A stretch of 64,000 nucleotides of DNA, from contig CAMVBJ010000001.1 in NCBI GenBank assembly GCA_947165675.1, forward strand, positions 62,001 through 126,000, in the 5' to 3' direction. The translations under genes and the position numbers were made by a program. Positions 49,373-59,094 of this stretch are shown one piece after another. Each line of letters opens with the position of its first letter. The first letter of the stretch is position 1. This DNA comes from an uncultured Prevotellaceae bacterium. Its GTDB lineage: Bacteria; Bacteroidota; Bacteroidia; Bacteroidales; Muribaculaceae. The notes under the pieces were generated by a model that had not been told where the DNA came from, did no database searches, and was given only the letters and a program-made list of their open reading frames with translations.

Positions 49373-51634
49373 ATGAAACATTTCTTATCATTACTTGCAG
49401 CGGGGTTGTTTTTCTTGACTGGCAACGCAATTCCTGCTGATCCAACTCCAACAAAGCTGCTCCAGCCAGATGGAACAGTGTTGACTGTGACCCTGCAGGG
49501 TGACGAGTTTTTTAACTACATGACGACCACCGATGGCTACACCGTGGTCAAGAACGAGGCGGGTTATTACACCTATGCCCGTCTTGAGGGTGACCGCTTA
49601 GTTGCTGGTGCATGTGTCGCTCATGACGCTGAACAGCGCACAGCTGTCGACAATGCCGCTCTTGCCGGCGTGCCCAAGAGACTGACCAGCTCGTCGATGG
49701 TGCAAAACGGCAAGCGCTTGCTGAGCCGTCGCAACGACACGATGCTGGGCATCGGCGCCAATGGTCACATGGATTATAGTAAGTTCCGTGGGCTGATCAT
49801 TCTGATTAATTACACTGACAAGACATTTGAGAATTATCTCCCGTACAACTACGAGACCTATGATTTCTATAATGAGATGATCAACGGTCACGATTACACG
49901 GGATATACGATGCCGTCAGGCACCAAGAAGGAAATGACTGGCAGTGTGCGCGACTTCTACTATGACAACTCCAACCAGATGTTCGACCCGCAGTTTGACA
50001 TCTTGGGACCGGTGAATGTGGACTTTGTCGCTACCGATGCCAATCAGATGGCCAACTGCGATACCATCTTCTTCTCGGCGGTACAGGCGCTGGACGATCA
50101 GGTGGATTTCAGCCAGTATGACACTGATGGTGACGGTACGGTCGATATGGTGTTCTTCCTGGTTGCCGGTTGGGGCTCTGATAACGGAAGCAATAACCGC
50201 AAGTACCTGTGGCCTCACATGTTCACTTTTGCTGAGTCTCCTGTGGTCGATGGCGTGAACTTCGGTCTATATGCCTGCTCGACTGCGATGACTGGCGCTG
50301 AACCTCAGTGGGGCAATGGCATTATTGGCGGTATTGGCACCTTCTGCCATGAGTTTAGCCATGTACTGGGATTGCCCGACTTGTATGACACCGACTATGC
50401 CCAGAGTGGAGGCCAAAGCCGTCATCCCAGCAACTGGTCCATCATGGCCAGCGGTTTTAAGGTAAACAATGGCTATAATCCAGTGGGCTACAGTCTATAT
50501 GAGCGTTATGCATTAGGCTTTGCGCAGCCCACGCTCATTGCCGACACGGGCGCTTACTCGCTTCAAGCACTTGATGTTTTCAATGAGGGCCTGCGATTGA
50601 ATTCGCCCAATGCTGGTGAGTATTTCCTCTTTGAGAACCGCCAGCAATCAGGCAAGTGGGACAAGAGCCTGCCCGGCAGTGGTATGCTGGTGTTCCGTGT
50701 AGATTCGACCAATGTCAGCGTGTGGGAGGATAATAAGATCAACTGCGACCCCAACCACATGTACTATGAGATGCTCAGAGCCAGTTACAACGGCTTCTCA
50801 GACACAGGCCGTGATGTTTTCCCTGGCACCTACGAGGTTACTGAGATCAATAACCTGTCCAGTCCCAGCTTGCGCACATGGGACGGCCAGGTGAACCGTT
50901 ATGGTATCACCGACATTGCGATGACCGACAAGGTTATCACCTTCAATGTCGTGAGGGATTACGCCGTGAGCATTATCGAGGACTTTGAGCAAATGCCGGT
51001 AACCGAAAACCAGAACGAGACAGGAGTGGAAGGAGTGTACGCTGACTGGAATTTCACCAACTGTGCTGTTGTTGACACCGCTCAGGTGGGTGTTGAGTGT
51101 GGTCACGTGGTTGCCATGACAAACGGAAGCATGATCACCACGGCAGACACGCTTGATGTCATGCCCACACTGGTGCGCTTCACCGTTTACAATGCCTCTG
51201 ACGCAAGTGCCCTCTATACGGTTAACTACTCGGTGGATGGTGGTAGCCGCTGGAAAGAACCTGATGCAGCATCGGTTTCGGTTCCGGCTGGTTCATCGAC
51301 ATCGTTCAGCGTCTATATGCCTGTAAACGAAGGCCCGATGATGATACGCATCAAGCAGACGACGGGTAGCACCGAGGTACCCTGCTTCCTCGATGATATC
51401 GTCCTGTACTATGATGGTCCCGAGGTGCCCGATGAACCCCAATACATTGTGGGTGATGTCAATGGCGATGGCATGGTGACGATCAAGGACGTTACAGCAC
51501 TCATCGACTACCTGTTAGGAGGCAATGCCGAACCAATCAATGAGGCTGCGGCCGACGTTAATCAGAATGGTGGTATAGCCATTAACGACGTTACTGCACT
51601 GATCGACCTATTGCTGAGTTCTCCTGCCAAATGA
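49373..51634 (+). CDS. M6 family metalloprotease with C-terminal dockerin-like domain
   Basis: GTFCHEFSHVLGLPDLYDTDYAQSGGQSRHPSNWSIMASG; GDVNGDGMVTIKDVTALIDYLL...ADVNQNGGIAINDVTALIDLLL. Confidence 0.92.
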   Translation: MKHFLSLLAAGLFFLTGNAIPADPTPTKLLQPDGTVLTVTLQGDEFFNYMTTTDGYTVVKNEAGYYTYARLEGDRLVAGACVAHDAEQRTAVDNAALAGVPKRLTSSSMVQNGKRLLSRRNDTMLGIGANGHMDYSKFRGLIILINYTDKTFENYLPYNYETYDFYNEMINGHDYTGYTMPSGTKKEMTGSVRDFYYDNSNQMFDPQFDILGPVNVDFVATDANQMANCDTIFFSAVQALDDQVDFSQYDTDGDGTVDMVFFLVAGWGSDNGSNNRKYLWPHMFTFAESPVVDGVNFGLYACSTAMTGAEPQWGNGIIGGIGTFCHEFSHVLGLPDLYDTDYAQSGGQSRHPSNWSIMASGFKVNNGYNPVGYSLYERYALGFAQPTLIADTGAYSLQALDVFNEGLRLNSPNAGEYFLFENRQQSGKWDKSLPGSGMLVFRVDSTNVSVWEDNKINCDPNHMYYEMLRASYNGFSDTGRDVFPGTYEVTEINNLSSPSLRTWDGQVNRYGITDIAMTDKVITFNVVRDYAVSIIEDFEQMPVTENQNETGVEGVYADWNFTNCAVVDTAQVGVECGHVVAMTNGSMITTADTLDVMPTLVRFTVYNASDASALYTVNYSVDGGSRWKEPDAASVSVPAGSSTSFSVYMPVNEGPMMIRIKQTTGSTEVPCFLDDIVLYYDGPEVPDEPQYIVGDVNGDGMVTIKDVTALIDYLLGGNAEPINEAAADVNQNGGIAINDVTALIDLLLSSPAK

Positions 51635-51782
51635 TTGTGGGTACCATGTAGCTTCAAGTCATAGTGTCACAAGTGGCTTGAAAAGAGCTTAATCGGATTG
51701 GGGGTTCCATTGAGGGATTCCCAATTTGATTTTACCCTACCGAAATCAGTTAACATTTTATAATAATTTTTTACAGTGAAAA

Positions 51783-51814
51783 TTTTGCCAGTTCGGCTAA
51801 ATGCAGTACCTTTG
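51783..51814 (+). promoter_or_regulatory. Bacteroidetes-type promoter (TTTTG-N19-TACCTTTG)
   Basis: -33/-7 elements at consensus spacing, upstream of a short region ending in a terminator-like hairpin. Confidence 0.6.
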
Positions 51815-51853
51815 CGTCAAAGTTGGAAATATTAATACTATTCATCCTAAATG

Positions 51854-51888
51854 AACATCGCGTTGTGAAACGGGGTGTTTATTTTTTT
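51854..51888 (+). terminator. Terminator-like hairpin with T tract
   Basis: aacatcgcgttgtgaaacggggtgtt followed by tatttttttgg. Confidence 0.5.
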
Positions 51889-51961
51889 GGTGGTTTGATG
51901 GACGTTATTTACCCGTTTTATATAAAAAATGATTTTGAATTGAAAACGTTTTCGTAAATTC

Positions 51962-51993
51962 TTTTGGCGTTTCCCATAAATAGTATAATTTTG
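51962..51993 (+). promoter_or_regulatory. Bacteroidetes-type promoter for C10 peptidase
   Basis: TTTTG-N19-TAATTTTG. Confidence 0.65.
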
Positions 51994-52147
51994 CAGCTGA
52001 AAAAGACAAAAATGCGATGTCTAAACTATCAGTGATTCAACAATTAATTGACCAAGGATATTCTCATTTCATTTTTGATTTTTTGGCATACAGTGAATAG
52101 ATGGACCCAATCAAGGCCTCTTTCTGTAACCATATCGAGTATTATTA

Positions 52148-53914
52148 ATGTTAAATAACTTTTACTTTACTATGAAGAAATTACTTTTTTTGATTTCAGT
52201 GCTAGCGCTGTGCGCTCAGAGCATTGAGGCTAATCCTGTTACTGTAGAGCAGGCAATGGCCGTTGCAAAGCAGCAGTTTGCTAACCCGGGCAAGATGATG
52301 GCTTCAAATGTCAAGATGAACTTGAACTATGCAGCCATGAATATGAAGGGTCAGACAGACTACTACGTGTTCAACCGTGAAGGTGGCCAGGGCTTCGTGA
52401 TCGTAGCCGGTGACGACCTGTCAACTCCCGTGCTGGGTTACAGCAATACGGGCTCATTTAACATCGACAAGGCTCCTGATGCTTTGGTTGCTATGCTCAA
52501 GGAGTATCAGAACCAAATGGAGTGGATGCGCAGCCATCCCGAGGCAGCTAAGGGCCCGGCTTTGACCTATGACCTGCAGCCTTATGGCGTGTATCCCATC
52601 TGTGGTGAGGTTCACTGGCACCAGTTCCCTCCCTACAACAACAACGCCCCCCGCTCAAGCCATGCATTGACTAGCAATGGTCGCTGCTATGCTGGTTGCG
52701 TTCCTGTTGCTTTTGCCACAATCATGAAGGGTCTGAAGTATCCGACATACGGCTTCGGTTCTAACACTTATACTTATATGTTGGATGGCCAGGAGATGAC
52801 CGCTACTGCAAAGTTCTATGACTATAAGTACGATTATGCTAAAATGAGGACTGGTTATGGTGAGTACCAGAACGCTCCCGAGGTGGCTGAGCTGATGTAT
52901 GAAGTCGGTGTTGCCTTCCATACTATCTATTCTGGCGAGAGCAGTGACGCTCTTCTCAGGAATGTGTTCCGTGGTATCATCGCTTTCTTTAACTACAATG
53001 CCAATATCCAGTATGTGCAGAAGGCCAATTACTCCTATAATGAGCAGGCATGGTATGACATGATGTATAACGAGATTGACAATGGTCGCCCCATCTATTA
53101 CATGGGTTACAGAACAGTTGACAATAGTGGTAACCAGTGCCACATCGGTCACGCCTTTGTAATTGACGGTTATGATAGTAACGGTAAGGTTCATGTGAAC
53201 TGGGGTTTCCAGCCTGAGGAGTACAACACCTATTTTGACTGGTCCATGCTGTCACCGAGGAACAACTATGACTATGATCAGTATGATTCTGGTTTCAACC
53301 ATGACCAGGCTGCCATCATCGGCCTCTGCCCGGATACTACCGGCATCGGTGGCGTTGTCGTAAATAAAGTGAACCTGGTTGCCGACACCATGCCCGCCAA
53401 CGACCTTCGCATCACCATCGACGTTCAGTCTCTGGGTGGTACCTGGAACGGCAATCTGAGGTATGGTATCGTAACCAAGAACTCTGACGGTACCTACAGC
53501 CCCTACATCTCCAAGACCGCAACTGGTGTTGAGATTGATGACAACGGTATCGCTACCCTCGACCTGAGTGGTGACTATGCTAACTACTATATGACTAACG
53601 GCAAGACCTACTATGTGGTTGTATGGACGCCTTACTTTGCCAACAGCTATGAGTGGAACTGGTTCCTCGATGATCCCGTGCCCTTCACCATCGGTGACTG
53701 GCCCACTCCTCCCGCACCCGTGTATCAGTTAGGTGACGTTAACCGTGATGGTAGCGTAACTATCGCTGATGTCACTGCCTTGATTGACTACCTGTTGAGT
53801 GGCGAGGGCGACGTGACCAACGACATCGCTGACATGAATGGCGACGAGAACATCTCCATTGCCGACGTTACCGCCTTGATCGACTACTTGCTGTCGAACG
53901 GTAGTGGTGAGTAA
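52148..53914 (+). CDS. C10 family (streptopain-like) cysteine protease with C-terminal dockerin-like domain
   Basis: GRCYAGCVPVAFATIMKGLKYP catalytic Cys; GHAFVIDGYDSNGKVHVNWGF catalytic His; Spi-like propeptide; LGDVNRDGSVTIADVTALIDYLL...ADMNGDENISIADVTALIDYLL. Confidence 0.92.
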   Translation: MLNNFYFTMKKLLFLISVLALCAQSIEANPVTVEQAMAVAKQQFANPGKMMASNVKMNLNYAAMNMKGQTDYYVFNREGGQGFVIVAGDDLSTPVLGYSNTGSFNIDKAPDALVAMLKEYQNQMEWMRSHPEAAKGPALTYDLQPYGVYPICGEVHWHQFPPYNNNAPRSSHALTSNGRCYAGCVPVAFATIMKGLKYPTYGFGSNTYTYMLDGQEMTATAKFYDYKYDYAKMRTGYGEYQNAPEVAELMYEVGVAFHTIYSGESSDALLRNVFRGIIAFFNYNANIQYVQKANYSYNEQAWYDMMYNEIDNGRPIYYMGYRTVDNSGNQCHIGHAFVIDGYDSNGKVHVNWGFQPEEYNTYFDWSMLSPRNNYDYDQYDSGFNHDQAAIIGLCPDTTGIGGVVVNKVNLVADTMPANDLRITIDVQSLGGTWNGNLRYGIVTKNSDGTYSPYISKTATGVEIDDNGIATLDLSGDYANYYMTNGKTYYVVVWTPYFANSYEWNWFLDDPVPFTIGDWPTPPAPVYQLGDVNRDGSVTIADVTALIDYLLSGEGDVTNDIADMNGDENISIADVTALIDYLLSNGSGE

Positions 53915-53950
53915 TCGTTAATTGTAGATTTTTATTCATCAATCACCATC

Positions 53951-53985
53951 AACTGTGCTGGGGGCTTATTCTCCCGGCACAGTTT
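53951..53985 (+). terminator. Terminator hairpin after C10 protease
   Basis: aactgtgctggggg-cttatt-ctcccggcacagtt followed by a T-rich tract. Confidence 0.7.
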
Positions 53986-54096
53986 GTTGTTATTGTGTCG
54001 ATGAGGGATTATGGAGGGCTGGAACTTGCAAGCTAAAGGTTTTTTCATTACCTTTGTAGGCATTGCCGTTGCATCGTTAATAATGTTACATTGCCT

Positions 54097-55512
54097 ATGA
54101 GCCAGAAGTCTAACCCCGTTGTTAAAATTGCCATCATCAGCGACCTGCATGTGATGGCTCCATCGCTGTTGGTCCACGATGGAGCGGCCCTTGAGGAATA
54201 CCTTAACCGTGACCGCAAGATGCTGCGCGAGAGCCCCGAGATTCTCAGCACACTCGTTGATGAAATTCTTGCTCTTAAACCAGATCTTGTGCTGGTTACA
54301 GGCGATCTCACCAAGGACGGTGAACGTGTGAGTCACCAACTGGTGGCCTCCTGCTTGCAGCGATTGGTGGACTCAGGCATCCAGGTGCTTGTCGTTCCCG
54401 GTAATCATGACATCAACAATCCTGACGCCAAGGTATATGACGGAGACGATACCATGCCTGCCGAGACCATCAGCCGTGCTGAGTTCGCTGACTTGTATCG
54501 TAACATGGGCTATGATGAGCGTTCGCGCCGCGATCCGGACTCATTGAGCTATTGCCGTGATATTAATGACCGTTTAGCCGTCTTGGGAATCGACGCATGC
54601 ATGGATAGGCTCAACACCTTTGTATCGCGTGGTGATGCCGTTGACCACTGCAAGACCAGTGGCATGCTTGACACTGCCACCCAGCAGTGGCTTGTTGATC
54701 AAGCCTCCATTGCGCGGGCGTCGGGACGACGTGTCATTGCCATGATGCACCACCACCTTGTTCCCCATTTCCACATGGAGGACACACTTGCTGCACCCTA
54801 TATGGTAGATGAGTCGAGTCAGTTGTGCCGTCGCCTTGTCGATGCCGGGGTGCATGTCATCTTCACAGGTCATCTTCACATCAGCGATATCTGCCAGACC
54901 TGCCATCACCAGCAGGCCATGGTCGAGATTGCCACTGCGGCTGCCGTGGGTTACCCTTGCCAGTGGCGAGTGGCGACATGTAACACTGCCAGTGGCAAGA
55001 TGCAGCTACACACCCGCACGTTATTCAGTTTGCCGTCGCAGCACGACTTTGGGGAGCGTGCCCGTGAAGTGTTCACCCACAGCATTCCCACGATTACTCG
55101 CGGACTGCTCAATCGTTATTGGTCAGAGGTTAGCAAGGCCATCGATAATTACCGCCATCAGCATTCATTCATGATGCGTTATGTTGATCTGCCCGACACA
55201 CCCGAGGCTCTGGCCGACCTCTTGCTCAAGTACCTGCAAGCCCCAGTGACGCGGGCCTACCTCAGTTTTGCTGAGGGTAATGAAGGCGGCAACGATAACC
55301 GTGGTCTTGTTGATAGTCTTATCGAGGGCGTGGATCAAGTGGTGGATGAAACCGTCAGGGGCATCCTCAAGCCTGTTGCCAAGGTTGCCCTGCGCTTGCG
55401 TGTCTATAACATTGCTCGACTGGTGCTGCGCAGCATCCTTGAGGATCGCAATGACATTGGGACCAAGCATGAGGCCGTCATCAACGACCACACGGCTATC
55501 ATCAATTTATAG
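54097..55512 (+). CDS. Metallophosphoesterase
   Basis: IAIISDLHVM; LVTGDLTKDGE; VPGNHDINNP; MMHHHLVPHF; FTGHLHISD. Confidence 0.92.
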   Translation: MSQKSNPVVKIAIISDLHVMAPSLLVHDGAALEEYLNRDRKMLRESPEILSTLVDEILALKPDLVLVTGDLTKDGERVSHQLVASCLQRLVDSGIQVLVVPGNHDINNPDAKVYDGDDTMPAETISRAEFADLYRNMGYDERSRRDPDSLSYCRDINDRLAVLGIDACMDRLNTFVSRGDAVDHCKTSGMLDTATQQWLVDQASIARASGRRVIAMMHHHLVPHFHMEDTLAAPYMVDESSQLCRRLVDAGVHVIFTGHLHISDICQTCHHQQAMVEIATAAAVGYPCQWRVATCNTASGKMQLHTRTLFSLPSQHDFGERAREVFTHSIPTITRGLLNRYWSEVSKAIDNYRHQHSFMMRYVDLPDTPEALADLLLKYLQAPVTRAYLSFAEGNEGGNDNRGLVDSLIEGVDQVVDETVRGILKPVAKVALRLRVYNIARLVLRSILEDRNDIGTKHEAVINDHTAIINL

Positions 55513-55743
55513 TCAGGAGCACGGGTTTGCTTGACGATAAATCACGTGAGAAGCACCTCAGATGCAAGAAAAAAATGGCTTGCAAGCTAACATTTGGTTG
55601 CATTTAATAAGATTTTGTTACTGAAATAAATAGTTTTGGTATCATTTTGTCTAAATTATTGCCATTTTGTTTGGTATGATGGGTTTTACTTTTTATTTTT
55701 GCAAATATGTTAAAATAAGCATCTTATCAAAAATCGTGATATT

Positions 55744-55962
55744 ATGAGTGCCCCCAAAATTGAACTGACTTCCAGAGAAAAGGAAGTACTCGAATTGCTG
55801 TCATCAGGGTATAACAGCAAGGAAATAGGTGAAAAAATTTTCATCTCATCTAACACTGTAGAGTATCACCGCAAACAGTTGTTGCGGAAGACCAACTCGC
55901 GCAATGTTGCTGAACTTATCGGTAAAGCATACCGAACAGGATTGTTAAAGATTAACGATTAA
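55744..55962 (+). CDS. Stand-alone LuxR-type HTH protein (72 aa)
   Basis: LTSREKEVLELLSSGYNSKEIGEKIFISSNTVEYHRKQLLRKTNSRNVAELIGKAYRTGLL. Confidence 0.88.
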   Translation: MSAPKIELTSREKEVLELLSSGYNSKEIGEKIFISSNTVEYHRKQLLRKTNSRNVAELIGKAYRTGLLKIND

Positions 55963-55987
55963 ATTAGCATCACTACCCTAAACGATC

Positions 55988-56020
55988 AGGGCTATTCCAG
56001 ATATGGTATAGCCTTTTTTT
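55988..56020 (+). terminator. Intrinsic terminator after LuxR-type gene
   Basis: aggctat-type stem (gggctat...atagcc) followed by TTTTTTT. Confidence 0.75.
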
Positions 56021-56063
56021 AAGCAATGTTGTTCCTGGCTCTATAGCTATGACAGGAAAAAAC

Positions 56064-56101
56064 TGCACGCCTGTTGTCCCACATTGGGATACAGGCGTGC
56101 A
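56064..56101 (-). terminator. Hairpin downstream of mscL
   Basis: tgcacgcctgt...acaggcgtgca 11-bp perfect arms. Confidence 0.6.
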
Positions 56102-56143
56102 TGTTTTGGGTTAGGTTGTGATTAAAGGGTGAAGTCGAAGCGA

Positions 56144-56641
56144 TTACTTCTGGTTCTTCAACAGGTCACGAATGTCGGTGAGCAGCTCTTCCTGGGTGGG
56201 ACCAGCGGGAGCCTCGGGCTCTTCCTTCTTGGGCATGAGCTTGTTCATAGCCTTGATCATCAAGAAGATGCAGAAGGCGATGATCAGGAAGTCGATGACG
56301 TTCTGGAGGAACAGACCATACTTGAGTGTGGCGCCAGCAGCCTCGGCAGCAACACCAGCGTTGGCAGCGACGGTGTTAGCGGCATCGGCAACAGCATCGA
56401 CAGCACCCTCGGCACCAACAGTTGAGGCGGCATCACTAACCATCTTGGATACGGGAGGCAAGTGATACTCCAGACCTGAGAGATCCACACCACCCGTCAG
56501 CAGACCGATTGCCGGCATCAGCACATCGTCAACGAGTGAGCTAACGATCTTACCAAACGCACCACCGATGATCACACCGACAGCCATGTCCATCACATTG
56601 CCCTTCATGGCAAACTCTTTAAATTCTTTGATAAAACCCAT
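56144..56641 (-). CDS. mscL: Large-conductance mechanosensitive channel MscL
   Basis: [53 protein letters not shown]. Confidence 0.96.
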   Translation of the reverse strand: MGFIKEFKEFAMKGNVMDMAVGVIIGGAFGKIVSSLVDDVLMPAIGLLTGGVDLSGLEYHLPPVSKMVSDAASTVGAEGAVDAVADAANTVAANAGVAAEAAGATLKYGLFLQNVIDFLIIAFCIFLMIKAMNKLMPKKEEPEAPAGPTQEELLTDIRDLLKNQK

Positions 56642-56892
56642 AATTCTTCAAGTTTTAAAAAATTAATATAATGTTGTCTATCACATACTGTATCAAGTAA
56701 TTAACTATTAAACATTCTTAATAGAGTCGAAAAAAGGTGCTTTTTGACGCCTTCGGGTCAACGTTATCAAAATATTTTAGTTAATTTTGCAGTCGTGTTG
56801 TTATACACAGTTCGTGACAAATGTCATGGCAAAGATAACAAAAAAAACAAACAAAAGTTATATAACTGCATTATTTATTAAAAAATTATTAA

Positions 56893-57939
<1,047 letters not shown>

Positions 57940-57965
57940 TCAGCTAATCTGCTTGTACAACATTG

Positions 57966-58004
57966 ATCCCTGCAATGCCGGTGGGCATGGCAGGGATTTT
58001 TTTT
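57966..58004 (+). terminator. Intrinsic terminator after gap
   Basis: atccctgcaatgccggtgggcatggcagggat followed by T tract. Confidence 0.88.
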
Positions 58005-58023
58005 GATAAAAAAAGATAAAAAA

Positions 58024-58056
58024 TTTGGAATATTAACACCATGTGACGTAACTTTG
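58024..58056 (+). promoter_or_regulatory. Bacteroidetes-type promoter for mini-rubredoxin
   Basis: TTTG-N21-TAACTTTG. Confidence 0.65.
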
Positions 58057-58103
58057 TAAGCAGATAATCAATTTTTATTAACCATCTAAAACAATTCACG
58101 ACA

Positions 58104-58217
58104 ATGAAAAAATGGAAATGCGTTGTGTGTGGTTACATCCATGAGGGTGACACACCTCCCGAAGAGTGCCCTCTGTGTGGCGTTGGACCCGAGGACTTTG
58201 AGGAAGTGACCGAGTAA
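58104..58217 (+). CDS. Stand-alone rubredoxin-like protein, 37 aa
   Basis: [37 protein letters not shown]: two CxxC knuckles; not in supplied ORF track because short. Confidence 0.85.
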   Translation: MKKWKCVVCGYIHEGDTPPEECPLCGVGPEDFEEVTE

Positions 58218-58328
58218 AGTCAGCAGTAGCTCTTTACACAGTGAGCAAGTGCTCAACTTGCGAAACTCAAGCTTATTAATTTATCTGTTTAACTTACTAA
58301 TCAAGACAAATACTGAATAACAATCATT

Positions 58329-58880
58329 ATGGCAAAGAAATGGATCTGCACCGTGTGCGGTTATGTACACGAGGGTGACACCCCTCCCGAGAAATGTCCA
58401 CAGTGTAAACAACCCGCCGAGAAGTTCAAGGAACTCAAGGAAGACGAGGAAGTAACCTATGCCGCCGAGCATGTGATTGGCGTCGCTAAGGGCGTTGACC
58501 CCGAAATCCTCGCTGGTCTCAAGGCGCACTTTGAGGGCGAATGCTCCGAGGTGGGTATGTACCTGGCTATGTCACGTCAGGCCGACCGTGAGGGCTATCC
58601 CGAGGTAGCCGAGGCCTTCAAGCGCTATGCCTTTGAGGAGGCCGAGCACGCCGCCAAGTTCGCTGAGCTGCTGGGCGAGGTAGTTTGGGACACCAAGACC
58701 AACCTCGAGAAACGCATGGCTGCCGAAGCCGGTGCATGTGAGGACAAGACCCGCATTGCTAAGCTCGCCAAGGCCCAGGGCCTGGATGCCATCCACGACA
58801 CCGTTCACGAGATGGCCCGCGACGAGGCACGCCACGGTCAGGGCTTCACTGGCCTGTACAACCGCTTCTTCAAGAAGTAA
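58329..58880 (+). CDS. Reverse-rubrerythrin-type protein (N-terminal rubredoxin, C-terminal ferritin-like domain)
   Basis: [29 protein letters not shown] then [49 protein letters not shown]...DEARHGQGF. Confidence 0.93.
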   Translation: MAKKWICTVCGYVHEGDTPPEKCPQCKQPAEKFKELKEDEEVTYAAEHVIGVAKGVDPEILAGLKAHFEGECSEVGMYLAMSRQADREGYPEVAEAFKRYAFEEAEHAAKFAELLGEVVWDTKTNLEKRMAAEAGACEDKTRIAKLAKAQGLDAIHDTVHEMARDEARHGQGFTGLYNRFFKK

Positions 58881-58903
58881 TCACATCCCGAAAGGGTATG
58901 GAA

Positions 58904-58943
58904 AAATCGCCTGGGCACTTAGTGCTCAGGCGATTTGATTTTT
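58904..58943 (+). terminator. Terminator after rubrerythrin gene
   Basis: aaatcgcctgggcac...gtgctcaggcgattt followed by gattttt. Confidence 0.75.
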
Positions 58944-58948
58944 CATTG

Positions 58949-59020
58949 TACTCCCGCTGGGAATCGAACCCAAATCTAAGGTTTAGGAAACCTCCATTCT
59001 ATCCATTGAACTACAGGAGC
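58949..59020 (-). tRNA. tRNA-Arg (CCT)
   Basis: gctcctgtagttcaatggatagaatggaggtttcctaaaccttagatttgggttcgattcccagcgggagta; CCT in the anticodon loop. Confidence 0.92.
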
Positions 59021-59094
59021 ATCAAGAAAATCGGCTGGACTCATGGCTTGGCACCGTGGCCAGCCGATTCTATTTTAAATTGGTTCAGGAATTA

